From assembly GCA_002306075.1 (NCBI GenBank), contig DBRW01000061.1, positions 1 through 11,083 on the forward strand: 11,083 bases of DNA. Direction: 5' to 3'. Source of the DNA: Synergistaceae bacterium UBA1358. GTDB lineage: Bacteria; Synergistota; Synergistia; Synergistales; Synergistaceae. Shown piece by piece: positions 1 through 6,083 of the stretch. Position numbers and translations under genes: made by a program. Position 1 is the first letter of the stretch, and each line of letters starts with the position of its first letter. The notes below the pieces were generated by a model. That model was not told the origin of the DNA, did not search any database, and saw nothing but the letters and a program-made list of their open reading frames with translations.

Positions 1-2
1 TT

Positions 3-296
3 GATCTGTGACGACCAGGAGTAGAAATATAGCGGAGAGACGAAAGCGATCACTGAGGCATCTTCTATCTCAGGGTAGACCTGATCCATGTCGTCGTTTT
101 GTATGCACGGTTTCCCGGTGCTCCAGCATTTTCTGCAGTCCAGACACCCTTTGAGTGTAAGAGCGGCAAGGTGGACTTTTCTTGCCTCATAGCCTTTTTC
201 AGCAGCTCCCTCCGCCAGGGCGTCTGCAATTTTTTCCGTATTGCCTCCGATCCTGGGGCTTCCCAGAAGCAGGGTGAGAATTTTTTTATCTTCCAT
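3..296 (-). CDS. Flavodoxin-fold iron-sulfur flavoprotein / NADPH-dependent FMN reductase-like (partial, C-terminus beyond left edge)
   Basis: Ninety-eight codons are visible before the window edge. The start ATG (294-296) has AGGAGG seven bases upstream (304-309). The N-terminus MEDKKILTLLLGSPRIGGNT has the beta-strand plus GSPR-x-GGNT loop that binds the FMN phosphate in this family. Four cysteines follow at residues 51, 54, 57 and 64 (C-x2-C-x2-C-x6-C). This fits the compact cysteine motif known for archaeal-type iron-sulfur flavoproteins (Isf), which hold a 4Fe-4S cluster. NDDM (67-70) and SPLYFYSWS (88-96) are also typical of the family. Complete members usually have about 180-210 residues, so roughly half is missing. 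It lies 24 nt downstream of the aldolase gene on the same strand and is probably co-transcribed with it. The electron donor and acceptor cannot be told. The fold is secure; the iron-sulfur cluster is an inference from cysteine spacing. Confidence 0.85.
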   Translation of the reverse strand, partial: MEDKKILTLLLGSPRIGGNTEKIADALAEGAAEKGYEARKVHLAALTLKGCLDCRKCWSTGKPCIQNDDMDQVYPEIEDASVIAFVSPLYFYSWSSQI

Positions 297-320
297 TTCG
301 GGACCTCCTGTCAAATAAAA

Positions 321-1220
321 TTATCCTCTCCAGGTCTCGTATTGGTCGAGACCGGAGCGGTCGAGTATCGACATTATCTCTTTTCTGACCTCTTCAGATA
401 CCGGAAGCAACGGTGATCTGCAGGGCCCGCCTTTCATGCCCTTGCTGTCAAGCGCGGTCTTCAGCCCGGGAACTCCGAACCGGCGCGTCAGGGCGTCGCT
501 TACGGGAAGCAGCCTTGCCTGGAGATCCATTGCCTCTTTCATGTTGTTCTCATAAAAAGATGTGTATATCTTCCTGCATGTGTTGGGGTAAAGTATCGAA
601 GCAGCCATGGTCCCGCCGCAGGCGCCCATCGCAAGGGCGGCAAGGAACCAGTTCCCTGTCCCTCCGAAGACCGCGAAATCTTCAGATGCCGACGCGGCAA
701 GGTATCCCAGTTTGGTCATATTCCCCGAAGTGTCTTTTATCCCTTTGATATTGGGATGCCTGGAGGCTGCGATCAGCGTCTCAGTTTCAACGTCCACACC
801 GGTGTTAGCCGGCATGTTGTAAAGAAATATAGGTACAGGCGAATTATCGGCTACTTCATTGAAGTAGTTGAGTATCGCGGCCTGATTTCCTTTGAAGTAG
901 TGGGGAGGCAGCAGAAGGAGGGAGTCTGCTCCGGCCGATGCCAGTGCTTTTGCGCAATCGATGGTTTCGCGTGTCGATGGAAAATGTGCTCCTGACATCA
1001 AGTGAAGTTTACCCTGTGATTCTTCTGCGGCTATCTCAGTCAGAATGACGCGCTCATCAAGCGTCACAAATGGCATTTCACCGTTCGATCCGCATATCAC
1101 GATCCCATCCAGATCAGACTCTTTCCATATCCTTAAGTTGATCCTCCACGCCTCTGTGTCAAGCGATCCGTCCGACTTGAAAGGTGTCGGGACAGGTGCG
1201 AAAATACCGGTCAATTTCAC
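321..1220 (-). CDS. DapA/NAL-superfamily aldolase, resembling 4-hydroxy-2-oxoglutarate aldolase (HOGA type)
   Basis: A 299-residue class I aldolase with the TIM-barrel layout and length usual for the DHDPS/N-acetylneuraminate lyase superfamily. Visible active-site elements are GSNGE (44-48), the carboxylate-binding loop; Tyr134 in YNMPANTG; and the Schiff-base Lys162 in GIKDTSGN. The arginine that binds the semialdehyde substrate in true DapA (E. coli Arg138, YNVPSRTG) is asparagine here (Asn139), so a lysine-biosynthesis role is unlikely. GSNGE-x-PF, PANTG, HPNI-x-GIKD, TRRFGVPGLK (245-254) and GGPCRSPL (264-271) closely match animal mitochondrial HOGA1 as I recall it. That enzyme cleaves 4-hydroxy-2-oxoglutarate to pyruvate and glyoxylate. 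Other 2-keto acid aldol substrates remain possible. The start is GTG with AAGGGGG eight bases upstream. It is the first gene of a minus-strand pair with the flavoprotein. Superfamily is near certain; substrate is moderate. Confidence 0.9.
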   Translation of the reverse strand: MKLTGIFAPVPTPFKSDGSLDTEAWRINLRIWKESDLDGIVICGSNGEMPFVTLDERVILTEIAAEESQGKLHLMSGAHFPSTRETIDCAKALASAGADSLLLLPPHYFKGNQAAILNYFNEVADNSPVPIFLYNMPANTGVDVETETLIAASRHPNIKGIKDTSGNMTKLGYLAASASEDFAVFGGTGNWFLAALAMGACGGTMAASILYPNTCRKIYTSFYENNMKEAMDLQARLLPVSDALTRRFGVPGLKTALDSKGMKGGPCRSPLLPVSEEVRKEIMSILDRSGLDQYETWRG

Positions 1221-1247
1221 TTGTAATGCCCCCTTTTCATTTGGTAG

Positions 1248-1277
1248 AGTATATCATCTATTAAAGCAGTGGTACAA
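1248..1277 (-). promoter_or_regulatory. Sigma-70-type promoter for the aldolase-flavoprotein unit
   Basis: Read on the minus strand, TTGTAC (1272-1277) is followed after 18 bases by TATACT (1248-1253). These match TTGACA and TATAAT at four and five of six positions. The -10 box ends 27 nt upstream of the GTG start. The site lies in the divergent region shared with queD, so regulation of one unit could affect the other. This is a pattern match only. No equally good plus-strand promoter for queD was found in 1221-1323. Confidence 0.5.
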
Positions 1278-1304
1278 TCTATCAGAATATAAGAACGCCC
1301 ACTG
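1267..1304. repeat. Inverted repeat CAGTGG...CCACTG in the divergent intergenic region
   Basis: Two perfect six-base arms (1267-1272 and 1299-1304) are separated by 26 bases. The left arm touches the -35 box of the aldolase promoter. In RNA the arm can extend by one G-U pair. It could be an operator or a weak hairpin in the queD leader, but arms this short also arise by chance. Confidence 0.25.
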
Positions 1305-1323
1305 TCTGCGAGGTGTATACCCG

Positions 1324-1686
1324 ATGTTTCTATGCAGGGAATTCAAATTTGATGCGGCTCATAATCTTGTAAACTATCACGGGAAATGCGAGACCCTTCA
1401 CGGGCACACATACAGGCTTGCCGTTGTACTTAAAGGTGTGCCGGATGATGAGGGAATGGTATTCGATTTTGTTGAGCTGAAAAAATATGTTTCGGATCTC
1501 GTGCTCTCCAAACTTGACCACGCGTATATCAACGATGTCCTGCCGCAGCCGACTGCGGAATATATCGCCCAGTGGATATTCAGGACGCTTGACATGCCGC
1601 TTAAAAGGGACAACTGTGAACTTTACGAGGTAAGGGTATGGGAGACGGAGAGTTCCTCCGTAATATGCCGCAGGGAGGATGTCTAG
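1324..1686 (+). CDS. queD: 6-carboxy-5,6,7,8-tetrahydropterin synthase (QueD / PTPS family)
   Basis: A 120-residue protein of the 6-pyruvoyl-tetrahydropterin synthase family, which turns 7,8-dihydroneopterin triphosphate into 6-carboxytetrahydropterin, the second step to preQ0 and queuosine. The zinc ligands are His13 (FDAAHNL), His26 and His28 (LHGHTY). The catalytic Cys22 lies in the C-x3-HGH spacing of bacterial QueD. Other family marks are VFDFVELK (46-53), the catalytic-triad region LDHAYIND (64-71), PTAEYIA (76-82) and the pterin-anchoring acid in VRVWET (103-108). The ATG at 1324 has GAGGTG eight bases upstream; the longer in-frame reading from 1045 overlaps the divergent aldolase gene and is not part of the protein. 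folE2, which makes its substrate, starts two bases after the stop. Cys22 is followed by Glu23, so a dual folate/queuosine role (PTPS-I/III type) cannot be excluded. Confidence 0.93.
   Translation: MFLCREFKFDAAHNLVNYHGKCETLHGHTYRLAVVLKGVPDDEGMVFDFVELKKYVSDLVLSKLDHAYINDVLPQPTAEYIAQWIFRTLDMPLKRDNCELYEVRVWETESSSVICRREDV
1672..1679 (+). promoter_or_regulatory. Ribosome binding site that sets the folE2 start
   Basis: AGGGAGGA lies in the last codons of queD, nine bases before GTG 1689. It supports that GTG over the in-frame ATG at 1638, which would need a 49-base overlap with queD and has no comparable site. Confidence 0.7.
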
Positions 1687-1688
1687 AG

Positions 1689-2462
1689 GTGCGCGACGTT
1701 CAGAGCGAACATGACAAGAGGAATGTGGCAATAGATAAAGTCGGGATAAGCGGCCTCTCATGGCCTATCCAGGTCCTTGACCGTATGAACGGGACACAGG
1801 AGACCGTTGCCAATGTAAGCCTGTCCGTATTCTTGCCGCGTGACTACAGAGGCACGCACATGAGCCGTTTTATCGAGGTGCTTGGGGAGCAGGAAGATCA
1901 GGTTACGTTCCATAATATGGAGAACCTACTCAAAATGCTTCAGAGACGTCTTGATGCGGACGAAGCCCATGCCGATTTTGAATTTCCTTATTTCATAACC
2001 AAAAAGGCCCCGGTGAGTGGAGCGCTCGGCCGGATGAGATACGATGTGCGCTTTATTGCGGAACTCAAAGAAAACAAGTTTGACCTTATAACCGAACTGA
2101 CTGCCCCTATCCAGACCTTGTGTCCCTGTTCGAAAGAGATCTCGGACAACGGAGCGCATAACCAGAGGGCCCACGCAAGGATAGCAGCAAGGATGAAAAC
2201 TTTTGTGTGGATCGAAGAGCTGGCGGAGATAGCGGACAAATGTGCCTCCGCACCGGTATACAGTATACTGAAGCGGGAAGACGAGAAGGCTGTGACAGAA
2301 AGAGCCTACGCCAACCCGCGCTTTGTGGAGGATTCTGTCCGCGAGCTCGCGATAGCGATGGAGAATGACCATAGGATAACGTGGTACAGTGTCTCTGTCA
2401 CGAGCCACGAAAGCATACACAACCATGATGCTTTTGCCAGCATCGAGAGGAGTAAAGCTTAG
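1689..2462 (+). CDS. folE2: GTP cyclohydrolase IB (FolE2 / GCYH-IB)
   Basis: A 257-residue protein, counted from GTG 1689, of the GCYH-IB family. It hydrolyses GTP to 7,8-dihydroneopterin triphosphate and formate, the common precursor of folate and queuosine. The catalytic signature TLCPCSKEISDNGAHNQRAH is intact. Cys145 (first of CPC) and His157 (GAHNQR) sit at the spacing of the metal-binding Cys and His in characterised members. Earlier family motifs include GISGLSWPI near the N-terminus and GTHMSRFIE (55-63). Members of this type accept several divalent metals, unlike zinc-dependent FolE (IA). It begins two bases after queD, and its TAG stop shares one base with the GTG start of the methyltransferase, indicating translational coupling. 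Function is close to certain; whether it serves folate, queuosine or both is not visible. Confidence 0.95.
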   Translation: MRDVQSEHDKRNVAIDKVGISGLSWPIQVLDRMNGTQETVANVSLSVFLPRDYRGTHMSRFIEVLGEQEDQVTFHNMENLLKMLQRRLDADEAHADFEFPYFITKKAPVSGALGRMRYDVRFIAELKENKFDLITELTAPIQTLCPCSKEISDNGAHNQRAHARIAARMKTFVWIEELAEIADKCASAPVYSILKREDEKAVTERAYANPRFVEDSVRELAIAMENDHRITWYSVSVTSHESIHNHDAFASIERSKA

Positions 2463-3661
2463 TGCCTTCAGAAAAAAGACTTGCAAGAAGGGCCGTCCTT
2501 GATGAATCAGGACTCGAAAGAGCAAGGGCGATGCATCCATGGATATTCAGGGGCAACCTGAGGCAGATCCCACAGTGCGCTCAGGGAGACCTTGTGGCCT
2601 TCACCGATATGTCCGGCGTTATCAAAGGCTGGGGACTCTGGAGCGACAGCGCCCTCTCGATACGGGTACTGACGTATGGGACAAAAGAACCTGATCAGAT
2701 GGGGCTCTTGAGGGAGAGACTGACCTCTGCCCTGAACTGGCGGAAACTATGGTGCCCGGGAGAGGAAGCTTTCAGATGGGTACACGGAGAAGCAGACGGA
2801 CTGCCGGGGATCATCGCAGACCTTTACGGTGATGTCCTTTCACTTCAGGTTTCCGCGGCGGGATGGTACAGGCATATCGACAAAGTCGCGGCCGTATTCA
2901 GGAAGGTCCGTAAACTGTCGGCTATAGTCCTGCGCAACGAGACGAAACACCTTGAAAAAGAGGGCATGCCGAAAGAGGTCAAACTTCTTTTCGGAGAGAT
3001 GCCCAAAGAGCCCATTAAAATAAAAATGGGATCTGTATACGAACTGGTAGATATCGAAAAAGGGCAGAAGACGGGGGCTTATCTGGATGTCAGGGGAGTC
3101 CCCGATATGATCTCCCCACTTTTCAAGGGAGCAAGGGTGCTGGACTGCTTCAGTTATCAGGGGCACTTCGGACTGCATGCGCTTGCCGCAGGAGCTTCTG
3201 AAGTAGTAGCGGTCGAACAGTCCCAGCAGGCGATCGATATCGCGCAAAAGAACCTTGAGATAAACGGGTTGCCCAGAAAGATGAAATGGAAATGCGGAAA
3301 CGCATTTGACATAATGAGAAAGATGGACAGCGACAGAGAGAGATTCGATCTGGTCATAATGGATCCCCCTCCCTTTTCTCCCGCCAAGGGACAGGTCGAA
3401 TCTGCGCGCAGAGGATATAAGGAGCTTGCCGTAAGAGGTTTTAACAGGATAAAGGATGGTGGGCATATGGTCTTTCTCTCGTGCAGCCATGCCTTTTCGA
3501 GAGAAATGCTGCTTTCGGTGCTCAACGATGCGGCGAGGGATGCCTGTGTATCGTGCCGCATCGCACTTGAGATCCATCAGCCTATTGACCATCCGGCACT
3601 TTCTTCTGTACCTGAAACAGATTACCTTAAAGGTTTTGTTCTGGGGGTAAGGGATCAATGA
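2462..3661 (+). CDS. Class I SAM-dependent rRNA methyltransferase, RlmI-like (23S rRNA m5C type)
   Basis: A 399-residue protein with the RlmI/YccW domain order. An N-terminal PUA-like RNA-binding part (about 1-75) contains RAMHPWIFRG. A middle part (about 80-200) leads to VDIEKGQKTGAYLDVRG (196-212). The Rossmann SAM domain follows, with motif I VLDCFSYQGHFGLHA (226-240), an acidic loop VEQSQQA (251-257), motif IV DPPPFSP (301-307) and the catalytic-cysteine loop SCSHAF (340-345). E. coli RlmI methylates C1962 of 23S rRNA, and the same target is inferred. The GTG start shares its G with the folE2 stop and has AGAGGAG nine bases upstream. The C-terminal TGA overlaps the next gene's ATG. Motif IV reads DPPPF where DPPAF or DPPKF is more common, probably a subgroup trait. 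RlmI-like is secure; the exact nucleotide is not. Confidence 0.9.
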   Translation: MPSEKRLARRAVLDESGLERARAMHPWIFRGNLRQIPQCAQGDLVAFTDMSGVIKGWGLWSDSALSIRVLTYGTKEPDQMGLLRERLTSALNWRKLWCPGEEAFRWVHGEADGLPGIIADLYGDVLSLQVSAAGWYRHIDKVAAVFRKVRKLSAIVLRNETKHLEKEGMPKEVKLLFGEMPKEPIKIKMGSVYELVDIEKGQKTGAYLDVRGVPDMISPLFKGARVLDCFSYQGHFGLHALAAGASEVVAVEQSQQAIDIAQKNLEINGLPRKMKWKCGNAFDIMRKMDSDRERFDLVIMDPPPFSPAKGQVESARRGYKELAVRGFNRIKDGGHMVFLSCSHAFSREMLLSVLNDAARDACVSCRIALEIHQPIDHPALSSVPETDYLKGFVLGVRDQ

Positions 3662-4302
3662 AATATAACAGGAAGATCAAGGCTGTTCTTTTTGACTTTG
3701 ACATGACTCTGGTCGACAGCAGCTACGCTATACACCATTGCACAAACCTGCTCGCAAACCGTCTCGGTTTTAAAGAGATATCGAGGGAAGAAGTCCTGTC
3801 CGCGATAGGACTGACGATCGAGGACAGCTGGCGGATGTTCTGGGGTGATTTCCGCCAGGAGTGGGTGGACTTCTACCGCGCCAATTACAGGGAAGAGGAG
3901 CAGGCGAGACTGAGATTTTTCCCGAACACCAGGAGTACACTGGAAAAACTGCGGTCGATGGGGATCAAGGTCGGGGTAGTATCGAACCGCCGCTATGCAA
4001 GAAGACCTGTCGAATATATGGGGCTTTCGCCGATGCTTGATGTTGTCGTCGGACTGGAGGATGTTGAGCGGGCCAAACCGGAACCCGATCCGCTTCTCAA
4101 AGGTTTTGGGCTGCTTGGAGTGTCTCCTTTGGAAGGATTCTATGTGGGGGATACGGACATAGACATGATGACGACTGTGGCTGCGGGATGCAGAGGCATA
4201 GGGATGACGACAGGGAATTTTAACGGAAAGGCACTGACGGAAGCCGGTGCATGGCATGTAATGGACGACCTCGGGGAGATCCCTTCGCTTTTTGTGGAAT
4301 GA
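3658..4302 (+). CDS. HAD-superfamily hydrolase, phosphoglycolate phosphatase-like
   Basis: A 214-residue HAD phosphatase of subfamily I, with a helical cap between motifs I and II. Motif I is LFDFDMTLVD, with nucleophile Asp13 and Asp15. Motif II is VVSN (107-110). Motif III is Lys140 in RAKPEPDP. Motif IV is YVGDTDIDM, with Asp165 and Asp169 as Mg2+ ligands. All catalytic residues are present, and the length matches Gph/PpaX-type enzymes. These remove phosphate from small metabolites such as 2-phosphoglycolate or pyrophosphate, but substrate cannot be read from sequence. The ATG overlaps the methyltransferase stop (ATGA), so it is translated with that gene. It has no obvious pathway link to its neighbours. 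The aldolase upstream could yield glyoxylate, but it is on the other strand, so a shared glyoxylate/glycolate role would be speculation. Confidence 0.9.
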   Translation: MKYNRKIKAVLFDFDMTLVDSSYAIHHCTNLLANRLGFKEISREEVLSAIGLTIEDSWRMFWGDFRQEWVDFYRANYREEEQARLRFFPNTRSTLEKLRSMGIKVGVVSNRRYARRPVEYMGLSPMLDVVVGLEDVERAKPEPDPLLKGFGLLGVSPLEGFYVGDTDIDMMTTVAAGCRGIGMTTGNFNGKALTEAGAWHVMDDLGEIPSLFVE

Positions 4303-4318
4303 CAGAAGGTCTTTATAG

Positions 4319-5260
4319 ATGGTAAGGCGTTTTGAACCGGAGGGACCAAGACGATTCAGGCCGATGTACTGGCTCATGGTCGTTCTCGTTATCGTTCTAT
4401 GGATATGGGCGTTCAAACTCTATTTTGACAGATATGAGTATCTCCATCCTGAGATTACCTGGGCAGTACCGGGGATCGACGTTGAATTGGCAAGGATCAG
4501 CGGGATACTTTTGTGGAAAGAGGTCGCTGTCCGGGCCCCTGCCGAGGGAATAGTGACATATCCACAGGGCACCGGACCGGTGAGAGTCGCTAGAGGAACT
4601 GTAGTTGCGAGGATATCGTCGGGCAACCGGGTCTCAGAGGTCAAAGCATATCAGCAGGGATACTTTCTCGCGGCACTTGACGGGATGGAGCAAAGCTGGC
4701 GCTACTCTGAGCTTTGGCCGGGCTTTCAGCCTCTGCCCGAACCGAGTCCGCTGAACCGTTTAAAGGACGGTCTGCTCGTTGGAAAGGGCCAGCCGGTAGG
4801 GAAGCTGATCGAACAGCCTCAGGAACTTAGATTCATGGGGTATACTCAGACAGTCGGCAATATGGACGAGCAGATAAAAAGCAATAAACTCAGAGTAAAA
4901 ATGGACGGAGTAGACACAGTTTCTGTGGCAGAGATAAGGGTAAGCACGAAAGCAGGGAACAGGACCAAACTCTATCTTACTCTGCCCTGGTTCCAGCCTG
5001 AAGCCGTCCTTTCAAGAAAATATACGCTTACGGTGGAAGCAGGCAGGACAGAGGGAGCTATCGTACCGCAGACTTCAGTCCTGAAACGGGACGGAGAACA
5101 GGGTGTCTATATGGTCAGAGGTTCGAGGGTAGTATTTGTTCCCGTAAAAGGTAAAAGTGTTGACAACAATATGTTCATAGTAACTGAAGGGGTCTCTGTA
5201 GGAGATGCCGTAGTAGAGAACGCATCTGCTGCTCGTGAGGGGAGGATCCGGCTTTGGTAG
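4319..5260 (+). CDS. HlyD-like single-pass membrane protein of the YggS/DivIVA cluster
   Basis: A 313-residue protein with a short basic N-terminus (RRFEPEGPRRFR), one hydrophobic segment at about 16-36 (MYWLMVVLVIVLWIWAFKLYF) and a long extracytoplasmic part. Residues 70-100 (VRAPAEGIVTYP, then VARGTVVARI) resemble the biotinyl/lipoyl-like half-motif of HlyD-type adaptors. C-terminal beta-rich segments (AIVPQTSVLKRDG, VYMVRG, GVSVGDAVV) resemble adaptor membrane-proximal domains. The long coiled-coil hairpin of true efflux adaptors is not evident, and no transporter gene is adjacent. Proteins annotated as HlyD family are often found next to yggS in the clostridial division cluster, which is the best clue to its role. 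The ATG has GAAGG nine bases upstream, 16 nt after the phosphatase. The stop overlaps yggS by seven bases. Topology and fold resemblance are fairly sure; function is unknown. Confidence 0.75.
   Translation: MVRRFEPEGPRRFRPMYWLMVVLVIVLWIWAFKLYFDRYEYLHPEITWAVPGIDVELARISGILLWKEVAVRAPAEGIVTYPQGTGPVRVARGTVVARISSGNRVSEVKAYQQGYFLAALDGMEQSWRYSELWPGFQPLPEPSPLNRLKDGLLVGKGQPVGKLIEQPQELRFMGYTQTVGNMDEQIKSNKLRVKMDGVDTVSVAEIRVSTKAGNRTKLYLTLPWFQPEAVLSRKYTLTVEAGRTEGAIVPQTSVLKRDGEQGVYMVRGSRVVFVPVKGKSVDNNMFIVTEGVSVGDAVVENASAAREGRIRLW
5239..5246 (+). promoter_or_regulatory. Ribosome binding site for the TTG start of yggS
   Basis: GGGGAGGA, in the last codons of the HlyD-like gene, sits seven to eight bases before TTG 5254. 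No ATG or GTG in the yggS frame lies nearby, and the N-terminus from this TTG has the family's usual length, so the rare start codon is well supported. Confidence 0.75.
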
Positions 5261-5955
5261 ATCATATCGATCAAAACATAATTGATATCCGTGAAAAAAT
5301 AAGATCGGCAGCAAAAAGGAGCGGGCGTGACCCGTCTGAGATAAAGCTGATGGGCGTAACGAAAACTCACCCTGTTGAGTACATTTTGTCTGCCGCCCCC
5401 AAATTGGATATTATCGGAGAAAACAGGGTACAGGAGGCATCAGAAAAAAGGTCAAAATGCCGTTCGGAAATCAGTACGCCTTGGCACCTTATCGGACACC
5501 TCCAGAGGAATAAGGCCAGAAAAGCGCTTGAGATCTTCGATCTCATAGAGACCGTCGACTCACTCGACATTGCGAGGATGCTTGACAGGATCCTTGCAGA
5601 GACGGACTCATCGGGATTCCCTGTCTACCTTGAGATAAATATGTCGGGAGAGCTTACGAAAAGCGGAGTTGCGCCACAGGAGGCCGCAAGCCTTCTGGAG
5701 AGGGTGATGCAGTATTGTCCTCGCCTTTCCGTGGAAGGGCTTATGACGATAGGCCCGAACACAGAAGAAGAAAGAGAGATAAGAGGCGCGTTCGAGGGCC
5801 TTCGCCTTTTAAGGGACGGCCTGGCATCCGGATCCGGTCTTCCGCTTCGTGAACTGTCCATGGGAATGAGCGGTGACTATGAGATCGCGGTAGAAGAGGG
5901 AAGCACTATCGTAAGAGTAGGTACCGGAATATTCGGCAAGAGATCTGCGAATTGA
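5254..5955 (+). CDS. yggS: YggS/YlmE family PLP-binding protein (PLP homeostasis protein)
   Basis: A 233-residue cytosolic protein with the alanine-racemase N-domain fold that binds pyridoxal 5'-phosphate and buffers B6 and amino/keto acid pools. No enzymatic reaction is established for the family. The PLP-binding lysine is Lys37 in MGVTKTHP. Other signatures are GENRVQEA (55-62), WHLIGHLQRNKAR (77-89), the EINMSGE segment, GLMTIGP and the phosphate-binding end SMGMSGDYEIAVEEGSTIVR followed by VGTGIFG. Length and motifs are complete. It starts with TTG inside the last codons of the HlyD-like gene, so the two are translationally coupled. In many Gram-positives this gene (ylmE) precedes sepF, yggT, ylmH and divIVA; here divIVA follows directly after a 128-base gap. 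It looks like the last gene of the queD operon. Confidence 0.95.
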   Translation: MVDHIDQNIIDIREKIRSAAKRSGRDPSEIKLMGVTKTHPVEYILSAAPKLDIIGENRVQEASEKRSKCRSEISTPWHLIGHLQRNKARKALEIFDLIETVDSLDIARMLDRILAETDSSGFPVYLEINMSGELTKSGVAPQEAASLLERVMQYCPRLSVEGLMTIGPNTEEEREIRGAFEGLRLLRDGLASGSGLPLRELSMGMSGDYEIAVEEGSTIVRVGTGIFGKRSAN

Positions 5956-5997
5956 TGTTTTCAGGCTGTCTCATTCCGTACCTGACCGGCAAGACTG

Positions 5998-6003
5998 TAT
6001 AAT
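5998..6003 (+). promoter_or_regulatory. Consensus TATAAT -10 box upstream of divIVA
   Basis: A perfect TATAAT lies 80 bases before the divIVA start, in the 128-base gap after yggS. The matching -35 is poor (TTCCGT at 5974-5979, 18-base spacing), so it may need an activator or be weak. The only larger gap since queD starts here, which supports a new transcription unit for divIVA-recG. Confidence 0.45.
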
Positions 6004-6032
6004 TTATCCATGGCACCATCTGCGGCAATTAT

Positions 6033-6049
6033 ATGATCAAGTTGATTAT
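6033..6049. repeat. Imperfect palindrome ATGATCAAGTTGATTAT between the -10 box and divIVA
   Basis: Arms of eight bases around a single central G pair at seven of eight positions (core ATCAA-G-TTGAT is perfect). It lies about 30 bases downstream of TATAAT and 34 bases before the divIVA ATG, where a repressor site could act. It is AT-rich and short, and no T-run follows, so it is not a terminator. Could be chance. Confidence 0.25.
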
Positions 6050-6083
6050 GAACTATTAAAAGCAAAAAAGGACGGTGGATTAT

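Noticed and set aside
1045..1323. 93-residue N-terminal extension of QueD
   Set aside because: It runs through the divergent aldolase gene and promoter, and family members start at the MFLCREFKFDAAH segment preceded by GAGGTG.
1221..1323. preQ1 riboswitch ahead of queD
   Set aside because: No recognisable stem-loop with an A-rich tail or ribosome-site sequestering element could be drawn.
2840..3658. 272-codon open frame on the minus strand opposite the RlmI-like gene
   Set aside because: It lies wholly antisense to a clearly conserved gene, and its protein shows no recognisable motif and many Cys/His/Arg residues typical of a shadow frame.
5956..5990. Possible terminator after yggS (CAGG...CCTG)
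   Set aside because: Four-base arms, a long loop and no T-run.
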